Source of the DNA: an uncultured Eubacteriales bacterium
GTDB taxonomy: Bacteria > Bacillota > Clostridia > UBA1381 > UBA9506
Reading direction: 5' to 3'
Assembly (NCBI GenBank): GCA_902478395.1
Contig: CABSKZ010000046.1
Coordinates: 1-13,666, forward strand
DNA length: 13,666 bases
The notes beneath the pieces are model-generated. The model did not search any database and was not told where the DNA came from. It saw only the letters and a program-made list of their open reading frames with translations. Shown here piece by piece: positions 6,362 through 13,666 of this stretch. The first letter of the stretch is position 1. The number at the start of each line of letters is the position of its first letter. The position numbers and the translations under genes are program-made.

Positions 6362-7567
6362 TTAATTTGCGGCCGGAACAGTGCCTGTCCCAGTTCCGGT
6401 TGTTCCGCCGGTGGTTGTACCGGTAGACGGCCTTTGTGTCGGCTGTGCTTTCACCTTAAGCTTATTTACAATATCATCTTTAATTTGAATATCAAATTCA
6501 CTCTTATAGGAGTCTATCAGTGCGTTGTACATATCCTGCTGAAGCGTCCCCTTTACGGTTGCAATAGCAGAATCGTACAGTTCGCCTTCCGTAGGAAGCG
6601 GCATTCTCTTGATAATGTGCCACCCGAATGAGGTTTCTACAAGGTCTGTCGTCTGTCCAACCGCAACGGAAAACACTCCCTTGGTGAATTCATCCACCAT
6701 CTTCCCGCTGCCCTGCTGGCTCTGCTGTTGGGAAGCAGGAACGACGCTATAACCGTCCTTGTCTATCATATAACCGTCCGGATTGCTTGTCATACCCGGA
6801 TCCTCGCCGTATTCCTGAATCAGGGCGTCGAAATCCCCTCCCGCTTTTACCTTAGCCAGAACCTCGTCTGCCAGCGTTTTCTTTTTCGCCTTCACTTCCT
6901 CTGGAGAAGGCGTCGTGGTCGGCTCCGGTGTCGCAGTCGCTTCCGCACCGGCCGGTGTCTGCGTGTCAGAGGCAGCGCTCTGCTCCGTATTTTGAATCAG
7001 AATGTGTTTAGCGACAGCATAGTCTTTATTATATGCCTCACTGATTTTGTTCTCCGCGGGAGTTACCTTTGCAGAGTCATTCGCCAAAACGTCGTTTGCG
7101 TACTGGCTTGCCATTGCGGTTTTTGTCAGCAGGGTAATGAGCAGCTCATCATCGAGGCCAGTCATTTTTTTCAGCTCGTCAACCTGCGCCTTTTGCGTTT
7201 TATCCTTCGCGTTCACAGTCGCCTTGATATTGCTTGTGACCGACTGATCCAATGTCAATCCTTTTTCGATCGCCTTCGCGTTTGCAATTTCAACGCGGAT
7301 TAGTTCTTCCATCGCCTTCTTCTTCGCCAAATCTCCAGCCTTTTCTCCATCGATTTCCGATTCCCAGAAGGTATCAGAGTCTGTTTCTCCGGCCTCCTGC
7401 AGCATCTGCTGTTTCACCGTTTCCAGATAATACTTAAATTCCGCTTCCGTAACCATATTCCCGTTTATCGAAGCAATCTCTCTTCTAATGCGCAAACGGC
7501 AGCCCGTAAAGCTCAGTACAACCGCCAGGGCCAGCACAGCGGCAAGCACTCTTTTCATCTGTTTCAA
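6362..7567 (-). CDS. prsA: PrsA-like parvulin peptidyl-prolyl cis-trans isomerase lipoprotein
   Basis: This extracytoplasmic foldase would help secreted proteins fold by proline isomerisation. The best start is TTG at 7567-7565, 8 nt after AAGGAG (7581-7576). The longer GTG reading at 7576 overlaps that site, and the ATG at 7558 is 17 nt away. The 401-aa product has a lipoprotein signal: KRVLAAVLALAVVLSFTG, then the lipid-bearing C23. A SurA/PrsA N-terminal helical region follows (INGNMVTEAEFKYYL, about residues 35-180). Parvulin landmarks then run from AKHILI (about 186) through DPGMTSNPDGYMIDKDGY to a terminal FGWHIIK (about 314-320). A Pro/Thr/Glu-rich stretch of about 30 residues (TATPEPTTTPSPE) interrupts the domain right after its first strand, and a Q-rich QQQSQQ insert comes later. 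The C-terminus is a Thr/Gly-rich tail. The gene has its own promoter and ends at the shared terminator. Confidence 0.9.
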   Translation of the reverse strand: MKQMKRVLAAVLALAVVLSFTGCRLRIRREIASINGNMVTEAEFKYYLETVKQQMLQEAGETDSDTFWESEIDGEKAGDLAKKKAMEELIRVEIANAKAIEKGLTLDQSVTSNIKATVNAKDKTQKAQVDELKKMTGLDDELLITLLTKTAMASQYANDVLANDSAKVTPAENKISEAYNKDYAVAKHILIQNTEQSAASDTQTPAGAEATATPEPTTTPSPEEVKAKKKTLADEVLAKVKAGGDFDALIQEYGEDPGMTSNPDGYMIDKDGYSVVPASQQQSQQGSGKMVDEFTKGVFSVAVGQTTDLVETSFGWHIIKRMPLPTEGELYDSAIATVKGTLQQDMYNALIDSYKSEFDIQIKDDIVNKLKVKAQPTQRPSTGTTTGGTTGTGTGTVPAAN

Positions 7568-7620
7568 AGTAAACACTCCTTATCGTTAAATCTCAAATTA
7601 TATACAAATAGACAGTAGCT

Positions 7621-7649
7621 ATTATACACTAATTCGACGCGCTTTGCAA
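7621..7649 (-). promoter_or_regulatory. Sigma-A promoter of the prsA-like gene
   Basis: On the minus strand TTGCAA (7649-7644) and TATAAT (7626-7621) are separated by exactly 17 bp. Transcription would start near 7614, giving a leader of about 45-50 nt before the TTG start codon. This makes the foldase gene independent of the mfd operon upstream. Confidence 0.82.
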
Positions 7650-7881
7650 GTCTTTCTCATAAGATTTCATAGAGAGAATTTTGCCAGCGGAAAAATTCAA
7701 TACCGCGTGTACCCCATAATAGGTATTGCGGACGCCGCACGCTTCAAAGATGCTGGTTCATGTTGTTCCAGCAAATGATAGTTTTTGCAAACGTCATTCA
7801 CACATCAACTTATCCACCGTAGGCACGGATTCCTTAGGCATAAGAAAACTGAACCAAGATGGTGCTCGGCCCTCCTTCTAT
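7650..7881 (-). other. Non-coding spacer between mfd and the prsA-like gene
   Basis: No ORF longer than about 15 codons with a usable start is seen on the transcribed strand. Two things stand out. Just after the mfd stop there is an orphan AAGGAGG (7877-7871). Its only nearby start is a TTG (7857-7855) that opens a 7-codon frame. Further on, CAATACC (7728-7722) and GGTATTG (7704-7698) form a 7-bp stem with a 17-nt loop, followed by AATTTTT, which could be a weak terminator for mfd. I do not recognise a known small RNA here. Confidence 0.4.
7698..7728 (-). terminator. Weak candidate terminator for the mfd operon
   Basis: A 7-bp A/T-rich stem (CAATACC with GGTATTG) with a 17-nt loop is followed on the minus strand by AATTTTT. 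The stem is short and the loop long, so termination would be inefficient. It is the only hairpin plus T-run I see between the mfd stop and the next promoter. Confidence 0.35.
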
Positions 7882-10800
7882 CTAGACGGGCTGATATGCC
7901 TGCAACAGTTTTTTTATTGTTTCCAACGTTTTTTTCTTCTCCGAATCACTGAGTTTCAATGTCAGGTATGGCTTGTTGCCCGCAGAAAGCAGGAGCCTGC
8001 CGCGGTATTCTCCAATCAGCCCAGCGACCGCCTCCAGATTCACCGCGTCCTTAAAACGGCATACCATCCGGCTTTCTTTGTATTCCACCTCAGAAACGCC
8101 CGCCCTCTTTGCAAGCGCCTTGACAAACGAAACGTCTAAAAGTGCAATGACGCTCTGCGGCGGCTCGCCGAAGCGGTCTACAATCTCGTCCAGCACGTCG
8201 CTGTAATCCTGTTCGTCCACAACAGACGCGATTTTCTTGTAAATATCCAGCCGCATGGTGTGGTTTTTGATATATTTCGGCGGAATAAACGCCTCCACAT
8301 TAATGTCGATAACCGGCTGCCACGGCGTTTCCTCTGGCACGCCCTGCAATTCGTGAACGCTTTCCGCCAACAGCTTGCAGTACATGTCGTAGCCGACGCT
8401 GTCCATATGGCCGTGCTGCTGCGCGCCCAGGATGTTCCCCGCACCTCGGATTTCCAAATCCCGCATAGCGATTTTGAAGCCTGAGCCGAACTCCGTAAAT
8501 TCCCGGATGGCTTGCAGCCGTTTGACCGCGACCTCATTAAGCACCTTATTCCGTTTATAGGTCAGGTAGGCGAACGCTCTGCGGTTCGACCGGCCGACAC
8601 GACCCTTGAGCTGATACAACTGAGACAGGCCCATCCGGTCGGCATCCTCAATAATAATGGTGTTCACATTTGGTATGTCGAGACCAGTTTCAATGATGGT
8701 GGTACACACCAGAATATCGATTTCGCCCTCCAGCATGTCCATCATAATTTCTTCCAGTTCGTCCTCCTCCATCTGTCCGTGCGCGTAACGGATTCTCGCG
8801 TCCGGAACCGCCTCCTGAAGCCGTCTTGCCGTTGATGCGATACTTTGAATCCTGTTGTGCAGATAATAAACCTGTCCGCCGCGGGACAGCTCTTTTTTCA
8901 CCGCGTCCACCAGCACAGGAAGATTGTGCTCCATAACAAAGGTGGAAACTGGATACCGGTCATCTGGCGGCTGGGTAAGCACACTCATGTCGCGGATATT
9001 AATCATCGACATGTGCAGGGTCCGTGGAATCGGGGTCGCGGAAAGTGTCAGCACATCCACATTGTGCTTCATTTCTTTCAGGCGTTCCTTGTGCTTCACG
9101 CCAAACCGCTGTTCCTCGTCTACCACAAGCAGACCCAAATCTTTGAATTCCACATCTTTTCCGAGTAGCCGGTGCGTGCCGATGACAATGTCAATCTCCC
9201 CGTTTTTCAGGTTCTTCAAAATCTTCCGCTGCTCTGCCGCTGTTTTGAAGCGGGACAGCATCTCGATTTTTATCGGATAATCCTTCATGCGCCGCACGAA
9301 GGTGTTGAAATGCTGCATGGTGAGAACCGTCGTTGGCGCGAGATACGCGACCTGTTTAGAATCCATCACAGCCTTGAACGCCGCACGCAGCGCGACCTCC
9401 GTTTTTCCGTAGCCCACGTCGCCGCAAAGCAGGCGGTCCATTGGACGCTCCCGCTCCATATCCGTCTTGACCTCTTCGATACTGCGCAGCTGATCCTCTG
9501 TTTCCTCATAGGGGAATTTCCCCTCAAACTCCGCTTGCCATGCCGTATCCGGCGAGAAGGCGTACCCCTTCGATTTTTCCCGCGCGGAATAGAGGGCAAT
9601 CAGTTCCTGCGCAAGCTCCAACGTAGATTTTTTCACCTTCGCCTTCTGCCGCGCAAACTCCGCGCCGCCCATCTTGTTCAGCCGGACGTGCCCGTCCTTG
9701 CCGATGTACTTTTGCAGAAGCTCCAGCTGATCGGTCGGGACGTAGAGAAAATCCTCCCCGTTGTACTTGATTTTCAGATAGTCCCGCCTGCATCCCTCCA
9801 CCTCAAGGGTATCCAAACCGACATACTGCCCGATTCCGTGGGTCTGATGCACCACATAGTCCCCAATGTCGAGATCTGTAAAGCTGCGGATTTTGCTCGC
9901 GGAATCCAGCTTCTTTTTGCGCGGTCTCTTCTTCGCGGCCTTGCCGAACACTTCTTCGTCACTGATTATGACGAACTTCGTCAGCGGATAATAGAAGCCT
10001 TTTCTTAGCCCGCCTTCCAGCAGGAAAATACGGCCTGGCTCTAATTTTTCTGCTGCTTCCTCCAGATAGGCCGCATCCAGCCCGTGTTCCTTCAGCTGTT
10101 CATATAGGCCCTCCAGTTTCGTGCGGCTGCCAGCCAGCACCACAATCCGGTAGTCCTTCGCGGCCCAGTCCTCCAAATCGTTATAGAAGAACTCCCGCTT
10201 TCCAGCAAACGAATTCACCGCGCCCATCGTAACAGAAACATTTGCACGAGGGCGGTAATCCTTGCAAGAATGCGGCAGTGCGTACAATCCTGCGAACGGG
10301 TGCTTGAGCAATACACTAAGCACGTCGTAGTAGTCGTGGATATATTGCTCCTCCGGCTCTGCAATAACTTCCTTTTCTATCAGCGCCTTGACCGTTTCGT
10401 TGATATCCCACAAAAAGCCTTCCGCACGTTCTGAAACCCGGTGCGGTTCGTCGAAAAACACCAGCGCATTTTTGTCGATATATTGCATAATAGAAGGATG
10501 TCCGGCCCGGCTTTGAAAACCCTCGTCCACCGCGCCGACTGTAACGGAATCGGCCTCGTCAATCGATATCTGCGAAAGCGGGTCGAAAGTTCGGATAGAG
10601 TCGATTTCATCTCCGAAAAACTCAATCCGGTACGGATTCTCCGCGGACGGTGTAAACACGTCCAAAATGCCGCCGCGGATGCTGAACTGCCCGCAGCCTT
10701 CCACCATATCCTCCCGCGTGTAGCCCATATTCACCAGCCGCTGCGCCAGTTCGTCAGTGGAAAACGTGTGGCCGAGCGCGAGCGTGATGAAGCTGTCCAC

Positions 10801-11208
10801 ATACGCCTCGTAGTCGATAGTGAACTGCAGCAGCGCGTCGACACCCATAACCAGCAGTGTGTTTTCCCTTGTGTTTGCGAGCTGGCTGAGCACCTTGAGC
10901 CGTTCGTTGATAAACTCGTTGCTCCGCGCGTCGACCTTGTAGTATTCCATTTCCTTTGCGGGATAGTAAAGCGTGTTTTCCACACCGTAGAAGAATGCAA
11001 GATCTTCGTACAACTTCTTCGCGGAATACTCGCTGTCCGTCACCACAAGGCCGGAACGTCCTAAATTTTGACACAGCGAAGCGGCAAGATGCGCTTTTCC
11101 CGACTCCGTCAGACCGGAGATGTTGACCGGGGTAACACCTTGCCTCATATTTTCTTCCGCAACCAGATATTCATCCGACTGCCTGATTAGTTCCTGAAAC
11201 AGTTTCAT
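7882..11208 (-). CDS. mfd: Transcription-repair coupling factor Mfd
   Basis: This 1108-aa DNA translocase pushes or removes RNA polymerase stalled at lesions and recruits UvrA for nucleotide excision repair. The N-terminal ~350 residues are the UvrB-like module with a degenerate nucleotide loop (ISGLTESGKAHLAA), so it does not itself hydrolyse ATP. The RNA-polymerase-interacting domain is the block starting LDIGDYVVHQTHGIGQYVG, up to about residue 510. The RecG-like translocase has Walker A GDVGYGKTE (K602), box DEEQ (D697-Q700), motif III SATPIPRTL, and motifs V/VI in IIETGLDIPNVN and QLKGRVGRS. The C-terminal autoinhibitory domain, with VDRFGEPP, completes the protein. Length is close to that of Escherichia coli Mfd. 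The ATG at 11208 follows GAGGACAGG, 30 nt after pth. The pth-mfd order is conserved across Firmicutes. No frame defects are seen. Confidence 0.98.
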   Translation of the reverse strand: MKLFQELIRQSDEYLVAEENMRQGVTPVNISGLTESGKAHLAASLCQNLGRSGLVVTDSEYSAKKLYEDLAFFYGVENTLYYPAKEMEYYKVDARSNEFINERLKVLSQLANTRENTLLVMGVDALLQFTIDYEAYVDSFITLALGHTFSTDELAQRLVNMGYTREDMVEGCGQFSIRGGILDVFTPSAENPYRIEFFGDEIDSIRTFDPLSQISIDEADSVTVGAVDEGFQSRAGHPSIMQYIDKNALVFFDEPHRVSERAEGFLWDINETVKALIEKEVIAEPEEQYIHDYYDVLSVLLKHPFAGLYALPHSCKDYRPRANVSVTMGAVNSFAGKREFFYNDLEDWAAKDYRIVVLAGSRTKLEGLYEQLKEHGLDAAYLEEAAEKLEPGRIFLLEGGLRKGFYYPLTKFVIISDEEVFGKAAKKRPRKKKLDSASKIRSFTDLDIGDYVVHQTHGIGQYVGLDTLEVEGCRRDYLKIKYNGEDFLYVPTDQLELLQKYIGKDGHVRLNKMGGAEFARQKAKVKKSTLELAQELIALYSAREKSKGYAFSPDTAWQAEFEGKFPYEETEDQLRSIEEVKTDMERERPMDRLLCGDVGYGKTEVALRAAFKAVMDSKQVAYLAPTTVLTMQHFNTFVRRMKDYPIKIEMLSRFKTAAEQRKILKNLKNGEIDIVIGTHRLLGKDVEFKDLGLLVVDEEQRFGVKHKERLKEMKHNVDVLTLSATPIPRTLHMSMINIRDMSVLTQPPDDRYPVSTFVMEHNLPVLVDAVKKELSRGGQVYYLHNRIQSIASTARRLQEAVPDARIRYAHGQMEEDELEEIMMDMLEGEIDILVCTTIIETGLDIPNVNTIIIEDADRMGLSQLYQLKGRVGRSNRRAFAYLTYKRNKVLNEVAVKRLQAIREFTEFGSGFKIAMRDLEIRGAGNILGAQQHGHMDSVGYDMYCKLLAESVHELQGVPEETPWQPVIDINVEAFIPPKYIKNHTMRLDIYKKIASVVDEQDYSDVLDEIVDRFGEPPQSVIALLDVSFVKALAKRAGVSEVEYKESRMVCRFKDAVNLEAVAGLIGEYRGRLLLSAGNKPYLTLKLSDSEKKKTLETIKKLLQAYQPV

Positions 11209-11238
11209 AATTGCCTGTCCTCTTTGGCCTGGCGACCG

Positions 11239-11814
11239 TCAGGTCGCGCTGTAGCCGTTGTATTTGTTCATCGCGCTCGCAGTTCCATTTTGAATCAGCT
11301 CCGGAATAACCTTCTGCGCGACCAATTCCACCGATTTTGACAATACCGCGATGTCCCCGTCGGTAAATTTTCCGATGACCCAATCGACCATGTCCCACTG
11401 CTCCGGCGGCTGCCCGATTCCCAGCTTGATGCGCGGAAACACGTCGCTTCCGAGCTGGTATATGATGGATTTTATACCGTTGTGCCCGCCGTCGCTCCCC
11501 TTCGGGCGGATACGGATGCGGCCCACATCCAAGCTCACATCATCGTATATTACAATCAAATTTTCATTTGGAATCTTGTAATACTGCACAATCTCCCGAA
11601 GCGATTCGCCGGACAGGTTCATAAACGTCTGAGGTTTGACGACCAACACCTTTTCTCCCGCGATGGTCCCTTCTCCCAAAACCGCTTTATGCTTGATTTT
11701 ATTCACTTTGATGCGGTAATATGCCGCCAAATAGTCCACAGTAATAAACCCGATGTTGTGGCGTGTGTATTCATACTGCTTTCCCGGGTTGCCAAGCCCT
11801 GCAATTACATACAT
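11239..11814 (-). CDS. pth: Peptidyl-tRNA hydrolase (Pth, SpoVC)
   Basis: This 191-aa cytoplasmic enzyme cleaves peptidyl-tRNA released from stalled ribosomes so that the tRNA can be reused. All family landmarks are present: GLGNPG with N9, catalytic base H19 in RHNIGF, N66 in TFMNLSGES, D91 in IVIYDDVSLD (which positions the histidine), and N112 in SDGGHNG. Length is typical of bacterial Pth. The ATG at 11814 is 4 nt after the trmR stop. Its AAAGGAG site lies inside the last codons of trmR, which implies translational coupling. mfd follows 30 nt downstream. In Bacillus the gene is named spoVC because some alleles block sporulation. Confidence 0.97.
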   Translation of the reverse strand: MYVIAGLGNPGKQYEYTRHNIGFITVDYLAAYYRIKVNKIKHKAVLGEGTIAGEKVLVVKPQTFMNLSGESLREIVQYYKIPNENLIVIYDDVSLDVGRIRIRPKGSDGGHNGIKSIIYQLGSDVFPRIKLGIGQPPEQWDMVDWVIGKFTDGDIAVLSKSVELVAQKVIPELIQNGTASAMNKYNGYSAT

Positions 11815-11818
11815 TCTG

Positions 11819-12487
11819 CTAATTCTCCTTTGTTTCGTTTCCCTCTAAAAACCGCGTCAATGCCACACCGTCCCCAATAGGAATCAATGCGGTGTCAAAC
11901 CGTTCATCTTCGCACAGCATAGTAAGATACCCCCGCAGGCGCGTGACGATGGTGCGGTGCTTGTGCTCCGGATAGTCCGGATATGCTGTTTTGCCTTTAT
12001 ATAATACGTTGTCGGTGATGATTACGCCGCCTGGACGCAGCAGCGGCAGCGCTTTTTCAAGAAAAACCGGATATTGCCCTTTTGCCGCATCGATAAACAG
12101 CAAATCGAACGTGCCAGACACTTGGTCCAGTTCCGCCGCCGCGTCTCCCAGCACAAGCGTCATATCCCTGTCCGCCCCATATTTTTTCATATTCTCCCAC
12201 GCAACCGCCGCGACGTCCGCATTCTGTTCCATGGTGACTATTTTTGCCTGTTTTCCGGAGGCTTCATACATCAGCAGGGCCGAATAGCCGATTGCTGTGC
12301 CGATTTCCAAAATTCGCTTTGGCCGGAGCAGGGAAACCAGCAGGCTCAGCAACCTTCCAACTTCTTTTTGCACGATGAAAATTTTGTGTTCCTCCGCATA
12401 CTGTTCCATTGCCTGAAAGAAGGGCGGGGTTTCCCGAATCGTCTTACGCAGGTAAGCAACCACACCATCATTCACAAATTCATGCAA
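11819..12487 (-). CDS. trmR: tRNA 5-hydroxyuridine methyltransferase (TrmR/YrrM-like O-methyltransferase)
   Basis: This 222-aa class I SAM-dependent, metal-type O-methyltransferase probably converts 5-hydroxyuridine at tRNA wobble position 34 to 5-methoxyuridine. The SAM site is ILEIGTAIGYSALL, with an acidic residue after the second strand (TMEQNADVA). The metal and substrate segment is LFIDAAKGQYPVFL, then GGVIITDNVLYKG, and the C-terminal TALIPIGDGVAL block closely resembles what I recall of Bacillus YrrM (TrmR). Catechol or caffeoyl-CoA methyltransferases share the fold, so the substrate is an inference. The start is TTG at 12487, preceded by GGAGGAGGA with 8-nt spacing; there is no better ATG until about residue 27. 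The start overlaps the recD2 stop by 8 nt (TTGCATGA), so the two are coupled. Confidence 0.85.
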   Translation of the reverse strand: MHEFVNDGVVAYLRKTIRETPPFFQAMEQYAEEHKIFIVQKEVGRLLSLLVSLLRPKRILEIGTAIGYSALLMYEASGKQAKIVTMEQNADVAAVAWENMKKYGADRDMTLVLGDAAAELDQVSGTFDLLFIDAAKGQYPVFLEKALPLLRPGGVIITDNVLYKGKTAYPDYPEHKHRTIVTRLRGYLTMLCEDERFDTALIPIGDGVALTRFLEGNETKEN

Positions 12488-13666
12488 GGTCCGCTTCCTC
12501 CTCCGTCAGTAGCCGGCACAGGCTGGAATAGCGCCGGGCTTCAAAGTTATTATCCACCATTTTTTCCACCGCGCTCTTCTGCCCGACCAGAACAACGAGG
12601 TCCTTCGCGCGCGTGATAGCCGTGTACAGCAGGTTGCGGTTCATCAGCATAGGCGCTCCATGAAACACCGGAATAACGACTGCCGGGAATTCGCTTCCCT
12701 GGCTCTTATGGACTGTCACCGCATAGGCAAGCTCCAGTTCCTCCAACATCGCATTGGGATATTCCACACGCCGGTCGTCGTCAAACAGCACGTCGACACT
12801 CGTGGTGCGGATGCGCTCAATCACGCCCATATCGCCGTTATAAACGCCCTGCCCCTCTTCTTTTGTGCCGGGCTTTTCCCACGGCATGTCATAATTGTTT
12901 TTCATCTGCATGACCTTGTCACCCTCGCGGAGAACACGGGTCGGGTATACCTTTTCCTGCTTGCCCTCCCCCTCTGGGTTCAGCGCCTTCTGCAGCAGGC
13001 GGTTTAGGTTGTGGACGCCCGCCGGCGTCTTTTTCATCGGGGAAATGACCTGAATGTCGCGCATGGCATCCAGTCCATACGCTTTTGGCAGCCGCTCCGC
13101 GACCAATTCCACCACCCGCGCCGCGATGCCCTCTGCGCCTCGTTCCGCAGTGAAGAAAAAGTCCTTGTCCTTCTCGTTGTATATTGGATAATCCCCACTG
13201 TTAATGCGGTGGGCATTTACGACGATCCTGCTTTCCTCCGCCTGCCGGAAAACCATGTCAAGCCGGACGACCGGAACAATTCCCGAATGGATGATGTCCT
13301 TGAGCACATTTCCGGCCCCAACGGACGGAAGCTGGTCAGAATCCCCCACCAGCACGACCGTTGCTCCGTTTTTTGCCGCGGAGAGCAACGAATCCATTAA
13401 AAGGACATCCACCATAGAAACCTCATCCACGATGATAACGTCCTGTTCCAGCGGGAAATCACTGTTTCGGACAAATTCCCGCAGCATATCCCCATTGCTG
13501 TAGCCCGCTTCCAGAAGACGGTGAATGGTTTTTGCCTCACAGCCCGTTACCGCGGACATCCGCTTCGCGGCCCGGCCAGTTGGCGCAGTAAGCGCGATTT
13601 CCTTTCCGCGTTTTTGAAGCAGTTTGATGATAAAGTTTATTGTCGTCGTTTTTCCCGTTCCCGGTC
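12480..13666 (-). CDS. recD2: RecD2-type ATP-dependent DNA helicase, C-terminal part (5' end beyond window)
   Basis: The reading frame is open to the right edge, so only about the last 394 residues are visible. At the very edge it begins with the Walker A core (PGTGKTTT), preceded by a partial Gly/Glu/Asp codon. The order then is motif Ia TAPTGRAAKRM, Walker B VDEVSMVD, motif III VGDSDQLPSVGAGN, then SPMKKTPAGVHNLN, motif V YAVTVHKSQGSEF and motif VI LLYTAITRAKDLVVLVG. This set is that of RecD2 (YrrC), a 5'-3' superfamily 1B helicase that acts without RecBC in Firmicutes and helps with replication-fork and repair functions. The missing part should hold the ~300-residue N-terminal region with HhH motifs. 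The stop TGA at 12482-12480 overlaps the trmR start. Confidence 0.94.
   Translation of the reverse strand, partial: PGTGKTTTINFIIKLLQKRGKEIALTAPTGRAAKRMSAVTGCEAKTIHRLLEAGYSNGDMLREFVRNSDFPLEQDVIIVDEVSMVDVLLMDSLLSAAKNGATVVLVGDSDQLPSVGAGNVLKDIIHSGIVPVVRLDMVFRQAEESRIVVNAHRINSGDYPIYNEKDKDFFFTAERGAEGIAARVVELVAERLPKAYGLDAMRDIQVISPMKKTPAGVHNLNRLLQKALNPEGEGKQEKVYPTRVLREGDKVMQMKNNYDMPWEKPGTKEEGQGVYNGDMGVIERIRTTSVDVLFDDDRRVEYPNAMLEELELAYAVTVHKSQGSEFPAVVIPVFHGAPMLMNRNLLYTAITRAKDLVVLVGQKSAVEKMVDNNFEARRYSSLCRLLTEEEADLA

Noticed and set aside
6728..7303. Plus-strand open frame of 191 codons opposite the prsA-like gene
   Set aside because: Its product is Arg/Leu/Cys-rich with no domain and lies fully antisense to a gene with clear parvulin motifs, promoter and terminator.
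9172..10008. Plus-strand open frame of 278 codons opposite mfd
   Set aside because: It is antisense to the well-conserved translocase and RNA-polymerase-binding region of Mfd, has no ribosome binding site and no recognisable domain. The composition of the coding strand explains the open frame.
1..13666. CRISPR arrays, tRNA or rRNA genes, insertion sequences, phage or toxin-antitoxin genes
   Set aside because: I read both strands and saw no spaced identical repeats, cloverleaf-like segments, transposase or integrase motifs, or terminal inverted repeats that would support any of these.

Overview
The window looks like chromosomal DNA of a low-to-moderate GC Gram-positive anaerobe, most likely a Clostridia member of the Oscillospiraceae/Ruminococcaceae type. 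Reasons: strong AAGGAGG-type ribosome binding sites, near-consensus sigma-A promoters (TTGACA-17-TATAAT and TTGCAA-17-TATAAT), a YtrA-type GntR/ABC operon, an S-layer-homology (SLH) protein, a PrsA-like lipoprotein foldase, and the Firmicutes housekeeping order recD2 - trmR - pth - mfd. Genus assignment is inference only.

Layout. Positions 1-313 are AT-rich and non-coding. The left part carries 10-bp-phased GTGG-type repeats on the minus strand that resemble an MraZ operator for a gene beyond the left edge. The right part is a consensus sigma-A promoter with a perfect palindrome at the start point, driving a plus-strand operon: GntR regulator (314-712), ABC ATPase (678-1577) and a large ABC permease (1552-3273). 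The three genes overlap, and a long terminator hairpin (3320-3360) closes the operon. A second plus-strand pair follows: a uroporphyrinogen-decarboxylase-like protein (3395-4450) and a secreted SLH alpha/beta hydrolase with two EF-hand calcium loops (4476-6164). A perfect 10-bp hairpin (6327-6350) serves as a shared terminator for this pair and for the converging minus-strand genes.

From 6362 to the right edge everything is on the minus strand. Reading in transcription order from the right: recD2 (5' end cut by the window edge), trmR (TTG start overlapping the recD2 stop), pth, mfd, a 300-bp spacer with its own good promoter, and a PrsA-like peptidyl-prolyl isomerase lipoprotein. This half is genome maintenance and translation quality control: RecD2 helicase, wobble-uridine methylation, peptidyl-tRNA recycling and transcription-coupled repair, with a separately promoted extracytoplasmic foldase.

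I see no CRISPR array, tRNA, rRNA, transposase or phage gene. The two most unusual items are the EF-hand pair inside the alpha/beta hydrolase, with its pairing to a URO-D-like gene whose third expected zinc cysteine is replaced, and the phased repeats at the left edge. I do not see convincing evidence for a wholly new system.
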